Shown here piece after piece: positions 10,815 through 22,079 of a stretch of DNA of 64,000 nucleotides. The stretch is from contig CM058240.1 of the NCBI GenBank assembly GCA_030180135.1, forward strand, positions 76,627,581 through 76,691,580, written 5' to 3'. The notes below the pieces were generated by a model. It did not search any database, had not been told where the DNA came from, and saw nothing but the letters and a program-made list of their open reading frames with translations. The DNA comes from Orychophragmus violaceus. Taxonomy: Eukaryota > Streptophyta > Magnoliopsida > Brassicales > Brassicaceae. A program made the position numbers and the translations under genes. The number at the start of each line of letters is the position of its first letter. Position 1 is the stretch's first letter.

Positions 10815-12076
10815 AGCTGTAATTAAAATAGGTAGAGGTTTTAGTTATAATGCTCAAGGAAATGAGAATTCTTATCTAATAAGAAAAACTCGCATTGTAT
10901 TCAAAACTATGTTTCCTCAGATGAATACAATGAGCCAAGATCCATACTTCACCAAAATCTGAGTGGGCAACTCGCCATCACCCAAACTTTAGTTATCTAG
11001 GTAAGCAAATCATTGCTAATTGTACCCAGTACAACTCTTGGTCGTAGATGAGACAAACTATGTCTAATCTACTCTGATGTCTCTGGGCCCAGAACTTCTG
11101 ACAGCCCAGTCAAGTAAAACTAATCTCTTCTGTCTTGTGATCACTGACAGTCGCACTGCAAGTCTATCAATGACCACCTGCCTTACTCATGTTGCTGTGG
11201 ATATCAAGGACTCCAAGGCTATCCAACAAACAAAACGAGTCTTGACAGTAGACAAGATCGGGCAAGACATCAAGATCACTTGATATTTAGTTGAGGAAAA
11301 GAACTATTTGATCTTGATGTATATCCAATATACATCCAAGAAGTTATTAATTTAATTAAAACATTCAGTTTTATTAAGTTTAGGTTCATCTAGAACTTTA
11401 AGATTAAATTTGGTCTGGTATATGCAAATTTATGGTCCAACCAATAATTCTGCGAATGGTGTGTCGATCGACGCCAACCATTGGCATCGGTCGACACATC
11501 ATAATTTAAACCGGTCTTCGATAACCGGTCAAACCGGATCGAATTTCATTAACCGATTCAATCTAATTGAACCGGTTCGGTTTAACGGTCAATGTCGATC
11601 GTCACACAACTCTGTGTCGATCGACATTACCAAACCAGAACCAATTGGTTAATTAAAATTAACCGAGCGAGATAACCGGTTCAATCCAATTGAACCGATC
11701 TATCTAATCGCTTTGCCTGTGTCGACCGACACACCCAGTGTATCGATCGACACAGCAGGAATACGGGTACTCGATCTCAGATCGAAACCCTAAAATTATT
11801 TACGAGTTTTCGCTCTGTGTCGACCGACACACGCTTTGTGTCGATCGACACTCTGCGACAAACCCTAAATATTTTACGCGTTATTTCGCGGCGTGTCGAC
11901 CGACACACGCTTAATGTCGATCGACACAGTGCGTTTTTTAACAATTTCATTGTTTTTCAACAGGCACATAATCCGAGATTAACACTTGAAAACATGATAT
12001 TAGCAGGCAATAATCAATTCAACAAACTCAGTTTTCGAATTAATTGCATCAGATTCAATAGTCTAAACCCTAACAC
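10815..12076 (-). other. Copia-A 5' leader with CGATCG palindrome pairs
   Basis: A non-coding leader between the primer binding site and gag. From 11462 to 11930 it holds five pairs of GTGTCGATCGACAC-like palindromes set in GGTT/AACC-rich sequence. No gene is supported. Short ORFs here simply translate the palindromes. Confidence 0.8.
11462..11930. repeat. Cluster of paired CGATCG palindromes (Copia-A leader)
   Basis: Pairs of 12-14 bp near-palindromes lie at about 11462/11484, 11595/11619, 11720/11741, 11818/11839 and 11893/11914. Each pair has a short spacer. Typical members are GTGTCGACCGACAC and GTGTCGATCGACAC. Confidence 0.85.
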
Positions 12077-12088
12077 GCTCTGATACCA
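12077..12088 (-). other. Copia-A primer binding site
   Basis: GCTCTGATACCA on the plus strand is TGGTATCAGAGC on the element strand, one base from the LTR. This is the initiator tRNA-Met type site. Confidence 0.88.
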
Positions 12089-12089
12089 C

Positions 12090-12725
12090 TGTTGGATCTC
12101 CTAGGATCTAGGGTTTGACATATTGAATCACTAACCTTGTTCTTACCTTGTTACTGGCAGCGGAATGAATGGTGAACGAGATCAGTATCGACACAAGTGC
12201 CTCGCCTCTACCAGATACACACGCACACAAGCTGGAAACGGGATGATAGTGCCGGATCTATGGGATCTAAGAGTTTCTGGTGTTTCTGCTCTTTCTGTCA
12301 AGAAAAAGTGGACGGCTCAAGTTCTAGGTCGAAACTATCAAGTTTTATTCGACCTAAAACATACTTAACGAGCCAGACTTGATTAAGTCTTAATTTTGAA
12401 AAGCCCTTTCGAAACCCGAACTGTGTCGACCGACATACAAGCTGTGTCGATCGACACAACACCATTTTCTCGATAATAATGTGTATCCAATACACATTAA
12501 TATGATCATTACCATAATGATCATTCCCATGTCTTAGCTTCCAGTTTGCTTAGGTGTGTGACCCTATAGGATCATATAATACTGGCAGTAAGTATACAAC
12601 TTACAGATTGCAAGAGGCTTCCAGCAAAACATTGCAACCGCCCAGTATTATACGAATGTCTGATCTCGACACACAACTATCATCAGGAGTGAGTACAAGT
12701 GTGATTTCAGGACACTATCCCAACA
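12090..12725 (-). repeat. Copia-A 5' LTR
   Basis: 636 bp, beginning TGTTGGATCTCC and ending CCCAACA on the plus strand. It is clearly related to the Copia-C LTRs. It carries a palindrome pair at 12423-12436 and 12444-12457. The partner LTR lies left of the window. Confidence 0.88.
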
Positions 12726-12874
12726 AGAACATCGCTAACTCCCTCAAGTTAGTGAACCCTCACGTGCGCCTCAAGCAGCTTCGACCCAAGCCTTCCTTCT
12801 CAAGTATGAGCGCCCTGATCTCTTGCTCATAAGCATCCGTCAGTCGATTCTCATCCATAAGAGCCTGACATCAT
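12726..12874 (-). pseudogene. Gypsy-T antisense ORF, C-terminal exon fragment
   Basis: A 149-bp island between the Copia-A and Copia-C LTRs. On the minus strand it starts with an acceptor-like TGTCAG at about 12862. It then reads as a Leu/Glu-rich coiled-coil-like peptide (MDENRLTDAYEQEIRALILE) for about 35 codons before a stop. It lines up as the exon after the 19811-20289 piece, with Copia-C sitting in the intron between them. The assignment is inferred from position, splice signals and composition. Confidence 0.55.
12870..12874. repeat. Target-site duplication ATCAT, left of Copia-C
   Basis: ATCAT at 12870-12874 is repeated at 19811-19815, immediately outside the two Copia-C LTRs. Confidence 0.88.
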
Positions 12875-13440
12875 TATTGGATCCCTAGGATCTAGGGTTC
12901 GTTATATTGAAATTTACCAACCTCGTTCTTACCTTGATATGGCAGCGGAATGATTGGTGAACGAGATCTAGCGACTCATATGCTTCGCCTCTACCAGATA
13001 CACACGCACACAAGCTGGAAACTGGGATGTTAGTGCCGGATCTTTTGGGATCTCTGAGTTCTGGTGTTTCTGCTTTTCTGTCAAAGAAAAACTTGACGGC
13101 TAGGGTTCCAGGTCGAAACTATATGACTATATAAAGACCTGGAATGACTTAAACCAAACCATAATTAATCAGCTACCTAAAACTCATTATTGATGTGTAT
13201 CCAATACACATCCATACGATCATTACTATAATGATCATGCCCATATTTAACGCTTCCAGTTTGCTTAGGTGTGTGACCCTATAGGATCATATAATACTGG
13301 TAGTAAGTCTACAACTTACAGATTGCAAGAGGCTTCTAGAAAAACATTGCAACCGCCCAGTATTATACGAATGTCTGATCTCGACTCACAACTATCATCA
13401 GGAGTGAGTACAAGTGTGATTTCAGGACACTATCCCAACA
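12875..13440 (-). repeat. Copia-C 3' LTR (62 bp shorter than its partner)
   Basis: 566 bp. The first bases are TATTGG instead of TGTTGG. Near 13165 it lacks about 62 bp that are present in the 5' LTR at about 19482-19545, and that missing piece contains the palindrome GTGTCGATCGACAC. The polypurine tract (rc of ATCTCCCACTTG) follows at 13441-13452. Confidence 0.85.
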
Positions 13441-13452
13441 ATCTCCCACTTG

Positions 13453-16400
13453 TACTGGAATCATCAATTCATATAATCCTTTTGTCTCTATATCTCGATT
13501 TGGCATAAGGCAAGATTGGTGTCATCCTTATTAAGCCAACATCGTGTTTATCGAACTCCTGATCTTATACTGAACATTACAAATAACTGAACTACAGTTC
13601 GTTTGAGTGCGGCCACACATTTTCTCAGTATTAAATCTTCGATAGGCCCTGAGATATTTATCTCCCGTTATTCAGGAGGGACAAATCCCATCTTGTTACA
13701 TCCCTATTTCAACGCACACTTCATGATATACTTGAATAGTGCCGTTATAGTCGCCAGTTACGGGTCAACGTTTGACAAAGTCAAAGTGTACCAATTCATA
13801 TGCAAGAAAGCATGATGAACTCAGGTATGAGGACTATACTCTATAGTCGTAATGAGAACCTCTCATGACACATATATAACTATCCTGGAGACTTCTCATT
13901 AGCGGGTCACGTCCGATCATATGTTCACCAACATATATCTATGTGACTGACTGTGATACTCATATCATTGACTCCATGAAACTTAGTCAACAGTCACCTC
14001 ACAAGCTAGTCTCTTGCGGTTGTTATTGTCCCACTTTAACAACCTCGACTAGGGACAAATCATAATTTATGTCATTTGTTACTTGTAGGGTTTCATGATC
14101 AAGTCCTCAACTTGATGGCCTATAATATGACATAAACTTATTTTGGGACCATTATTTAATTATCCAATAGTCAAATAATGTTGATGTCAGTTTTTCATAA
14201 ACATGACCATATCATATCTATCTGAACATCATAACTAAACCAACTCCCACTAGAATCAAGACCAAGTCTTCAGATACCTAGTACCTACAGCAACAGTATA
14301 CAACTCGTGCTTAGGTTGTGAGAGATGCTGCGGTGTTCTTGCTTGGAACCATTCCAACAAATCACACCGCTATTCTTTAATGAGCACTATTCTACGGTCC
14401 TCTGCTTGGAAACCTTTCCAACAGACAGCACCGCTACACGGGCAAAAGACATAACCAGGTGAGAACCGGGATTTATCTTTGTCCATCTAACTACTCATAA
14501 CTGATTCGTCTTTTTCTCAGTTGTACAAGAACCTATCCTTAGTGTTTCTCAAACATTTGGGGATATTCTTTACAACTGTCCAGTGACTCTTACTGGAACA
14601 AATTGGTACATACTCGTCATGCTTTATGCGTCAGCTGCATTTAGACGAGCACAAAATATGGCATTCATGATGGATTCTATTGCTTGAGCAAAAGGGAATC
14701 TCACTCATAGACACTAGCTCAGCCAGTGTCCAAGACACTTCATCTTGCTAAGATCATTGCCATAAGACCTTTGGTGTGAAGCCATTCTTGGAATCATGCA
14801 TATTGGAACTGTCCAGTACCTTATAATCATAAGGATTCTGACACGATCCAATTAGCTCTTCTGATCCATCTCAATGGATCCATATTCCAAGAGCTTACGC
14901 GGCTTCTCCCATGTTCATCGTTAAGTTTGACTTCCGACCCAAATCTTGACAAGACTTTTAGCATCGGAACGTCGTTTATGAGATTAAGTACGTTCTAAAC
15001 ATACAGTTTGAGAATTGCAACTACGCTCCCACTAGTTTACTTGTAAACGCATTGTTTCTATTCGTTCCTGATCGAGTCAAAGCCTTTGACCGTTTTTAAC
15101 AGAACATAGATTCCAAATCCAAGATGCTTGCTTCAATCGGTGAAGCTAACATGCATAACTAGCCAATTTTCGGAGTTGGGGCTCACCTTCGCTTCTTTGA
15201 AATTCGCAGGTCCGTCACTTTTCAATGATCAACAGATCTCGACAATCGGCTACGAGAAATCACTCTCGAGTTAGTGACGGATCCTTTCGGATCTGCGAAT
15301 TTCAGGCTCCACAGGTGTATATCCTACAGCCCTCTGTAGATCCAACCGCTGCTCTCCCTCAACAGGTTGAACAGCCTCCTGTGTTTCTCGAATTTCTTCG
15401 AGTTGTACTTTTACTCCCACTGTTCTTCTTGGAAAAACCGAGTTCCGAACAACAAAACTTTGTTCTCGGATTGGTTGCAAAAGTACTAAGCCTGGGTTTC
15501 CCTAGGACAACCAGCGAAGTAGCACTTATCAGTTTTGGGTTCAAGTTTGTTTGATGACAACTGCCTTACACAAACCTTGCAATCCCAATTAATCAGAAAA
15601 ACATATTTGGAAATCACCCAGTCCACATCCAATGTGGTGTTTTTCACTGATTCTGATAGAAAACTTATTTAGCGTAAACATGTTCATTTTAGAGCGTATT
15701 TTAAAAGAATAATGGAAGATTCATGTGACTCATCATTAATCGGAGCATATCCAATAAGATCCGTTTCATTCTCTCAGAAACACTATTCAAGGTTTTCAGG
15801 AGATATGAGCTGTGAAATGACTTCACACTCACTTAGATGATCACCCAATTCTTGACTCAAGTATTTTCCTCCGCGATCTAATCGTAGATCTCAATACTTC
15901 TGTCAAATCGGTTCTATACTTCATTCTGAAACTCCTTTGATCATTCCAAAGGATTCTGACTCGTGTCTCATCAAATGAACACAGTCATACTTACTGAAGC
16001 CATCAATAAGTCAATGAAGTATTGAAGTTTTCCTTTGGCACTAATGCTCATCGGGCCGCATAAATCAGTATGTGTAAGGCCCAACGAGCCTCTGGCCCGT
16101 TTCTTTAGCTCTGCTAAAGAAGCCTTAGTCATTTGGCCCAGCAAGCAGAATTTATGTCTCAATTGATTTACAATCAAATGAACCTGTAGCCCATAACTAT
16201 GGAACTTCTGAAGCCGCTTCACTCTATTTGGTCAATATGACTATGCTAAGGAAAATCGAGTTCAAGTCATCAGACTTAAACCGTTTGGTATTTATGTTAT
16301 ATCCAAGTGTATATTGGTTTGAAATGTAAAACCCACTTATCAAAAAGGGGTGCTACCATATAATATTTCATTAAGATCAAAAGAGCAACACTTGTCTTTT

Positions 16401-16590
16401 ATCAGAATGAAAAACATCCAAATTCTTTACAAGAAAATGAAAGACATCTATGCACTAACCAGGTACACAGTAGTAATTACTTAATTCAAAACCAAACTTG
16501 AAAGGCTTCTACAAGTGGAGAATCTCTACGGCTTATGTAGCAACCATTGCTCCATACCAGACACGCAGTTCTACTTGTCCTTTCTTCAAC
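13453..16590 (-). pseudogene. Copia-C 3' UTR and degenerate pol relic
   Basis: No long ORF. Minus-strand matches to copia pol are scattered in order. RT-like sequence lies around 14930-15130 and the linker before RT at about 15200-15560. An integrase piece is at 15971-16222 (GLTHTDLCGPMS). Many frameshifts and internal deletions are present. The 3' UTR covers roughly 13453-14250. The same damaged layout recurs in Copia-E, including the linker text around 15380-15430 and 28090-28150. Confidence 0.75.
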
Positions 16591-16593
16591 GTT

Positions 16594-17507
16594 CTACTGT
16601 TGCTTAGGCCCTGCATATTTCCAAAATACCAGTACCACAACCAGTATCCAATACATACGTAGAACTTGAATTAATAACACAATACCTGAAGAAGAAGTAC
16701 CATACATCTCCTTCATCTCTTGTGAATCTTCCAATAATTTAATGCAATATCTCTTCCAATGCCCTGACTCATCACAGTAGAAGCACTTTCTCACACCAGA
16801 TGGGCCGGACTTGGGCTTATAAGATGACACAGGCTTATCCTGATTCCAAATCTGGACGGCTCTGCCTCTACCCTTGTCAACACAAGATTTCTCAAATATT
16901 TTACCCTTTATGATGTCTTGCTCTGCTGTTTTGATCATACCATGCAGCTCAGTCAACGTCTTCGTCAAGTTATTCTTGATAAAGCTTTTGATAAACTTAT
17001 CATAACTAGACGGCAATGACTGCAGAATGATGTCAGTGGCCAACTCTAAGCTGACAGGACATCCAGTTTCCCCAGGTTATCAATGTAACCCATCATTTTA
17101 ATGACATGAGGACTCACTGGAGCATCCTCTGGTAGCTTGCACCCAGTGAGAGACTTCACCATCTGGAATCTCTCAACTCGTGCCAGATCCTGAAACTTCA
17201 GTTTCAGGCTGGTGATCATCTTTATTGGCGACTCCATGTTCTCGTATTGACTATTTAAGTCCGATTCCATGGTAGCCAACATCAGATCACGCACATCTAC
17301 CACATCTATATAATGCTTATTCCAAGCATTATATACTGCATTCGAGCGATTGGCCCCAAGCCTTTCTTGGAGGGCTTTCTCAAGGACATAGTCCTTACTC
17401 TCCTGCTTGAGTATTAATCTCAAATTTCGATACCAATCCAGGAAATTTGATCCATTTAACTTGTCCTTCTCAAGGACGGATCGCAACGAGAAGGTAGTTT
17501 TAGACAT
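16594..17507 (-). pseudogene. Copia-C gag, frameshifted
   Basis: Two minus-strand ORFs make up one gag. 17507-17046 starts MSKTTFSLRSVLEKDK and stops after the cysteine-loop region. 17043-16594 carries the second half with a CCHC knuckle (CFYCDESGHWKRYC). A frameshift near 17045-17060 separates them, and a further break follows the knuckle. The KHYIDVVDVR and LMLATMESDL segments resemble Copia-E gag more than Copia-A or Copia-B gag. It cannot give a full Gag. Confidence 0.85.
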
Positions 17508-17519
17508 AGGCTGAAAATT

Positions 17520-19169
17520 TTAATCAAAGAAAATTCTAGTTATGATTTCAGGAAATGAGGAATCTTATCCAATAAGAAAACTCGCATTATATTCAAACAA
17601 TGTTTCCTCAATGAATATAATGATCCAAGATCCACACATCACTAAGATCTGAGTGGACGACTCGTCATCACCCAGAGTTTAGTAATCTAGGTAAGCAAAC
17701 CATTGCTAATTGTACTCAGTACAACTCTTGGTCGCAGATGAGACAGTCCATGTCTCATCTACTCTGACTTCTCTGGGCCCAAAACTTCTGATAGCCCAGT
17801 CAAGTAAAACCAATCTCTTCTGTCTTGTGATCACTAATAGTCGCACTGCAAGTCTATTAATGATCACCTGCATTACTCATGTTGCTGTGGATACCAAGGA
17901 CTCCAAGGATATCCAACAACGACACGAGTCTTGACAGTAGACAAGATCGGGCAAGACATCAAGGTCACTTGATATTTAGTTGAGGAAATGGAACTCTAAA
18001 AGTTTAGTAACTCAATCTTTTAGGTCATGCAATAGTTGATGTCAAGCACTGCAAGACCATCAACACTACTACCTGCCTTACTCATGTAATTGTGGACACC
18101 AAGCTCTTGGCAAGACTATCACAACAACAAAATGAGTATTGACAGTTGACCTTATTGAAACTAAGCTTTGATCTAACACACATCCAATGTGTATTAGACA
18201 GGTTTAGAACATTTTACTTCTAATTTAATTAAGTTTTAATCGTTCTAATTTCAGTGGGTTAGGTCATTCGGTTCGGTTTCTTAATCATTTGGTTCAAAAC
18301 CAAGCGATTACGGTTCGCATCGTCACCATATGCGTCGACTGACACACTTGGTCGACTCTTGATATGCAACCTTCAGATCATTCGAGATAACCGGTCAAAT
18401 CCAATTTAACCAGTCCATCTAATTGAACCGATTCAACCAGTTTTAACTAATCGCGATAACCGGTCCAATCCAATTGAACCGACTTATCCAATCAAACTGA
18501 TCTTAACCAATTAAATCGGTTTATTCTAATTGAGATAACCAGTTCAATTCAATTGAACCAATTCATCCAATTTAAACCGATCTTATCTTCCTTAACCAAG
18601 CATGATAACCAGTTCAATCCAATTGAACCGATTCAACCAATCGTAAGGCTTGTGTCGACCGACATTAAACCTGTGTCGATCGACATAGTAGAGTATTAAG
18701 GATTCTGAATTAAACCGACATAACCATGCGAGATAACCAGTTCAATCCAATTGAACCGATCTATCCATAAGCATAGTCTGTGTCGACTGATGCACCCAGT
18801 GTGTCGATCGACACAGTGCGATTTCAAATGTTTTTTTTTTTTTTCGCATTTTCGCGGTGCATCGACCGACACACTCAGTGCGTCGACCGATGCTGTGCGA
18901 AAACCCTAATATCTTTTACGAGTTTTCGCGATGTGTCGACCGACACAAGATTAGTGTCGATTGACACCATGCGACAAACCCTAAATTTTATTATGCGTTT
19001 CGCGGCGTGTCGACCGACACAAGAGTGCGATAACAACAGTTCGTCGTTTTCAACAGAGATTCAATCCGAGATTAATTTCTTGAAAACACGATTTAACAGG
19101 CAATTAACTAATCAAATTCATCAGTATTCGATTTAAATGCCTTAAATTCAATAGACTAAACCCTACCAT
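17520..19169 (-). other. Copia-C 5' leader
   Basis: A non-coding leader in which the part near gag (17530-18130) aligns with the Copia-A and Copia-D leaders. Around 18240-18760 it consists of repeated AACCGGTT/CAATTGAACC blocks. A cluster of CGATCG palindrome pairs lies at 18652-19022. No gene is supported. Confidence 0.78.
18652..19022. repeat. Cluster of paired CGATCG palindromes (Copia-C leader)
   Basis: Pairs start at about 18652, 18780, 18855 and 18932, with a single copy at 19006. Members vary at the centre and flanks (GTGTCGACCGACAC, GCATCGACCGACAC, GTGTCGATTGACAC) but keep the TCGAYCGA core. Confidence 0.82.
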
Positions 19170-19181
19170 GCTTTGATACCA
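19170..19181 (-). other. Copia-C primer binding site, one base changed
   Basis: GCTTTGATACCA is TGGTATCAAAGC on the element strand. It has one substitution relative to the TGGTATCAGAGC of the other elements. Confidence 0.8.
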
Positions 19182-19182
19182 C

Positions 19183-19810
19183 TGTTGGATCTCCTAGGAT
19201 CTAGGGTTCGTTATATTGAAATTTACCAACCTCGTTTTTACCTTGATCTGGCAGCGGAATGATTGGTGAACGAGATCTAACGACTCAGATGCTTCGCCTC
19301 TACCAGATACACAGGCACACAAGCTGGAAACTGGGATGCTAGTGCCAGATCTTTTGGGATCTCTGAGTTCTGGTGTTTCTGCTTTTCTGTCAGAGAAAAA
19401 CTTGACGGCTAGGCTTCCAGGTCGAAACTATATGACTATATAAAGACCTGGAATGACTTAAACCGAACCATAATTAATCAGATTCGTTTAAGTCATAAAA
19501 CCGAAACTCAGTTTCGGAATCGACCCTGTGTCGATCGACACACCACCCGAAACTCATTATTGATGTGTATCCAATACACATCCATACGATCATTACTATA
19601 ATGATCATGCCCATATTTAACGCTTCCAGTTTGCTTAGGTGTGTGACCCTATAGGATCATATAATACTGGTAGTAAGTCTACAACTTACAGATTGCAAGA
19701 GGCTTCTAGCAAAACATTGCAACCGCCCAGTATTATACGAATGTCTGATCTCGACTCACAACTATCATCAGGAGTGAGTACAAGTGTGATTTCAGGACAC
19801 TATCCCAACA
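19183..19810 (-). repeat. Copia-C 5' LTR
   Basis: 628 bp, TGTTGGATCTCC to CCCAACA on the plus strand. It contains a TATATAAAG-like box at about 19437 and one palindrome (GTGTCGATCGACAC) at about 19530. It is followed by ATCAT. Confidence 0.88.
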
Positions 19811-20289
19811 ATCATAACCAAAACTCACAACAAAGAAAGAGAGAAAAGTAAAAGCATGAGGACATATAAAAGAGGAGGAAAAACCTTACCCGAATGCGAG
19901 AACATCCGACCTTACGATGGAGGTCAGATCGAAAGGACGCGGAAAAAGGAAGGCGAATATTCAACGGAATCGACCTTACCGATTGAAGAAATCGAACACA
20001 CGCATCAGCATCATTTACAATCTCCTCAGAACCAGAATACTCAAAGCGAACCAAAAAATCAACCGCTTTAGCACGGACCAACGGCTCGGTCTCAGGCGCA
20101 GAGGCTAGACAACCCCTATCTGTTTTCACTCTCTTCACCCTCGACGAAGAGCAATCACCATCAATAACACCGTCCCGAACACCGGCCTACGTATTCATGG
20201 ACGACCGCTCTTCCTTGAGCTCCCACTTAGCAGCCCCGGCGTCGATACGGGAAAAGCACCTTCGGATCCTCTCCATGTGAACATCGGGC
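19811..20289 (-). pseudogene. Gypsy-T antisense ORF, middle portion
   Basis: Between Copia-C and Copia-D lies 479 bp that continues the minus-strand ORF of the Tat-like host. It reads as a charged segment (MERIRRCFSRIDAGAAKWEL near 20280-20220). An in-frame stop at about 20188 follows, and then VKRVKTDRGC-type sequence to about 19895. There a CGG|GTAAGG donor begins the intron into which Copia-C inserted. The reading assumes that it joins 34509-35440 across Copia-D. It is no longer functional. Confidence 0.6.
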
Positions 20290-20973
20290 TGTTGGGAATG
20301 TCCTGAAATCTATTGTACTTGCTCTTAAGTGAAAGTCGTATTGTCGAGATGAGACAATCATATGACACTAGGCAGTCATAATGCTTTGCTAGAAGCCACT
20401 TATGATCAATGAGTTTAGAACTCATTGCTAGTGTTGTATGATCCTACAGGGTCACACACCTAAGCAAACTGGACGTAGTATCCGAGGTTGATCATTAATG
20501 TAATGATCTGATGAATGCATATTTGATATGCATTCGATACCAATTTTCTGGGGCAGTGTCGATCGACACATCAAGTGTGTCGGTCGACACAACTCGCGAA
20601 TTGCCAGATTAAAATCGGTTTAATCGTTGGTTAATTCGGTTGTGGTTTAAGTCGACATATATAAGATATATGGTCGACCTAAACACTAATCTAACCTAAT
20701 TCACAGCCACCAGAACGGTAAGAGAAACCTCTCGAGAGATCTGATCTCTAAAGGCACTAGCATCCCTCCTGTTCAGTTTGTGTGCGTGTGGATACCAGTA
20801 GAGGCACAGCGTTTGAGGTGCTTCGTGATCTCGATTATCTGCAAAACCTTCGGCTGCTAATAACCAGGTAATCCTGAGATCCTAATGATTCGATTATATG
20901 AACCCTAGATCCTAGGCTTGGAATTCATACTAGGATTGCCTAATTGGATTAGGATCTGCTAGAAATTCCTTCA
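20290..20973 (+). repeat. Copia-D 5' LTR
   Basis: 684 bp, TGTTGGGAATG to TTCCTTCA. It holds a palindrome pair at 20556-20569 and 20577-20590. It also has an inverted GTCGAC...GTCGAC repeat around a TATATAAG box near 20650-20680, which is a plausible promoter. Confidence 0.92.
20556..20590 (+). repeat. Palindrome pair in Copia-D LTR
   Basis: GTGTCGATCGACAC and GTGTCGGTCGACAC are separated by 7 bases. Each arm is self-complementary or nearly so, and the two arms can pair with each other as RNA with one U-G wobble. The copy in the 3' LTR has one changed base in the second arm (CGACAAAA). Confidence 0.9.
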
Positions 20974-20974
20974 G

Positions 20975-20987
20975 TGGTATCAGAGCC
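20975..20987 (+). other. Copia-D primer binding site
   Basis: TGGTATCAGAGCC lies one base after the LTR, the initiator tRNA-Met type. Confidence 0.92.
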
Positions 20988-22079
20988 TTAGGGTTCCATT
21001 GAATCTGTAGCATGTTGATTAGATTAGTTGAATCTGGATCTCTGTATAGTTGATACAAACATGCTAAAATTCGTTTTCATGAAAATCTAGTTTTAGGATT
21101 TTTTTCTTGAAAAACGATTAGGGTTTATCGCCCTGTGTCGATCGACACCAATCCGGTGTCGGTCGACACAGAAGGATAACCCTAATAAAACTTAGGTTTC
21201 GCCTAGTGTCGATCGACACAAGAGTTGTGTCGGTCGACACAAACCTCGCGAAATTGATAAATTGGTTCAATTGGATTGGACCGGTTATCGAGCTTGGTTA
21301 ATAATGGTTAAACGCTAAGAACGGTTTATTGCGATTGGTTTGATAAGGTTAGCATCGACCGACACTAATTTAGTGTCGATCGACACTGACTGGTTATCAT
21401 AAAACCGGATCAATTGGATTGATCGGTTATCGCAAATTGGTTTTGGTTAACCTGCATCGATCGACACTAAAGTAGTGTCGGTCGACACAAGGTCCGATGG
21501 TTTAGGTTATTGAATCTGAAATCACAGAACCAAACCAAAATGAACTTTTTTAATTAGAAGAATTAAAACATAATAAAACTGAACGTTTTAAAGGTTCCGT
21601 TCCTCGACCTAATATCAAGTGATCCTTGATGTCTTTCCAATCTTGTCAACTGTCAAGACTTCTTTCATTGTGGGATAGACTTGCAGTGCAAGATGTCCAC
21701 AATTACATAAGTAAGATAGGAGGTAATCGTGTTGATGGACTTGCAGTGCAAGACATCAACAATTACATGACTTAAGAGATTGGTTTACTTGACTGGGCCA
21801 TCAAAATCGTTTTGGGCTCAGAGACATCAGGTGGATTGGACATGACATGTCAATCCACAACCAAGAGTTATATTGGATATAACTAGCAAAGTTGTTGCTT
21901 ACCTAGATAGCTAAAATTTGGGCGACAGCCAGTGGCTCACTCAAGTTTAGTGAAGTATGGGTCTTGGATCATTATATTCATTTGAGGAAACATTGTTTGA
22001 ATATAATGCGAGTTTTCTTAATTGTTAAGACTTCTCATTTCTTGAACATCATAACTAAACCTCCCTTATTTTTCCAGCT
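20988..22079 (+). other. Copia-D 5' leader with palindrome pairs
   Basis: A non-coding leader. Palindrome pairs lie at about 21136/21158, 21206/21226, 21352/21374 and 21453/21475, set in CAATTGGATTGACCGG-type sequence. The last 500 bp before gag matches the equivalent region of Copia-A and Copia-C. No gene is supported. Confidence 0.8.

Larger units (their letters stand above)
1..12725 (-). mobile_element. Copia-A: Ty1/copia element (minus strand), interrupted by Copia-B and truncated by the window edge
   Basis: A minus-strand Ty1/copia retrotransposon. Its 5' LTR is 12090-12725 and its tRNA-iMet-type primer binding site is at 12077-12088. The leader is 10815-12076, and gag through integrase runs from 10814 down to 8853. 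Copia-B (1090-8852) interrupts it with a CCCAG target duplication at 1085-1089 and 8853-8857. Coding then resumes at 1084 and runs off the left edge inside reverse transcriptase. Across the Copia-B junction the frame joins cleanly at a Trp-Thr-Gly codon triplet, and I see no stop on either side. Copia-A was therefore probably intact in these parts when Copia-B landed. Its 3' LTR lies outside the window, so its age cannot be estimated. Confidence 0.9.
12875..19810 (-). mobile_element. Copia-C: decayed Ty1/copia element (minus strand)
   Basis: A 6.9-kb minus-strand copia element with LTRs at 12875-13440 (3') and 19183-19810 (5'). The flanking ATCAT duplications are perfect. The LTRs differ at about a dozen sites by eye, and the left copy also lacks about 62 bp. 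It is clearly older than Copia-B and Copia-E. Gag is frameshifted and pol is a string of short matches. It shares its gag type and its damaged pol layout with Copia-E, which suggests that both descend from a non-autonomous lineage. Confidence 0.88.

Noticed and set aside
12554..19851. Recurrent ORFs beginning MCDPIGSYNTGSK at 12554, 13269 and 19639
   Set aside because: All lie at the same place in the Copia-A/C LTR and are antisense to the element; they are LTR copies and not genes.
11462..21490. Regularly repeated palindromes considered as a CRISPR-like array
   Set aside because: Spacers are short and similar, copies lie in retrotransposon leaders and LTRs, there are no cas genes, and the DNA is eukaryotic.
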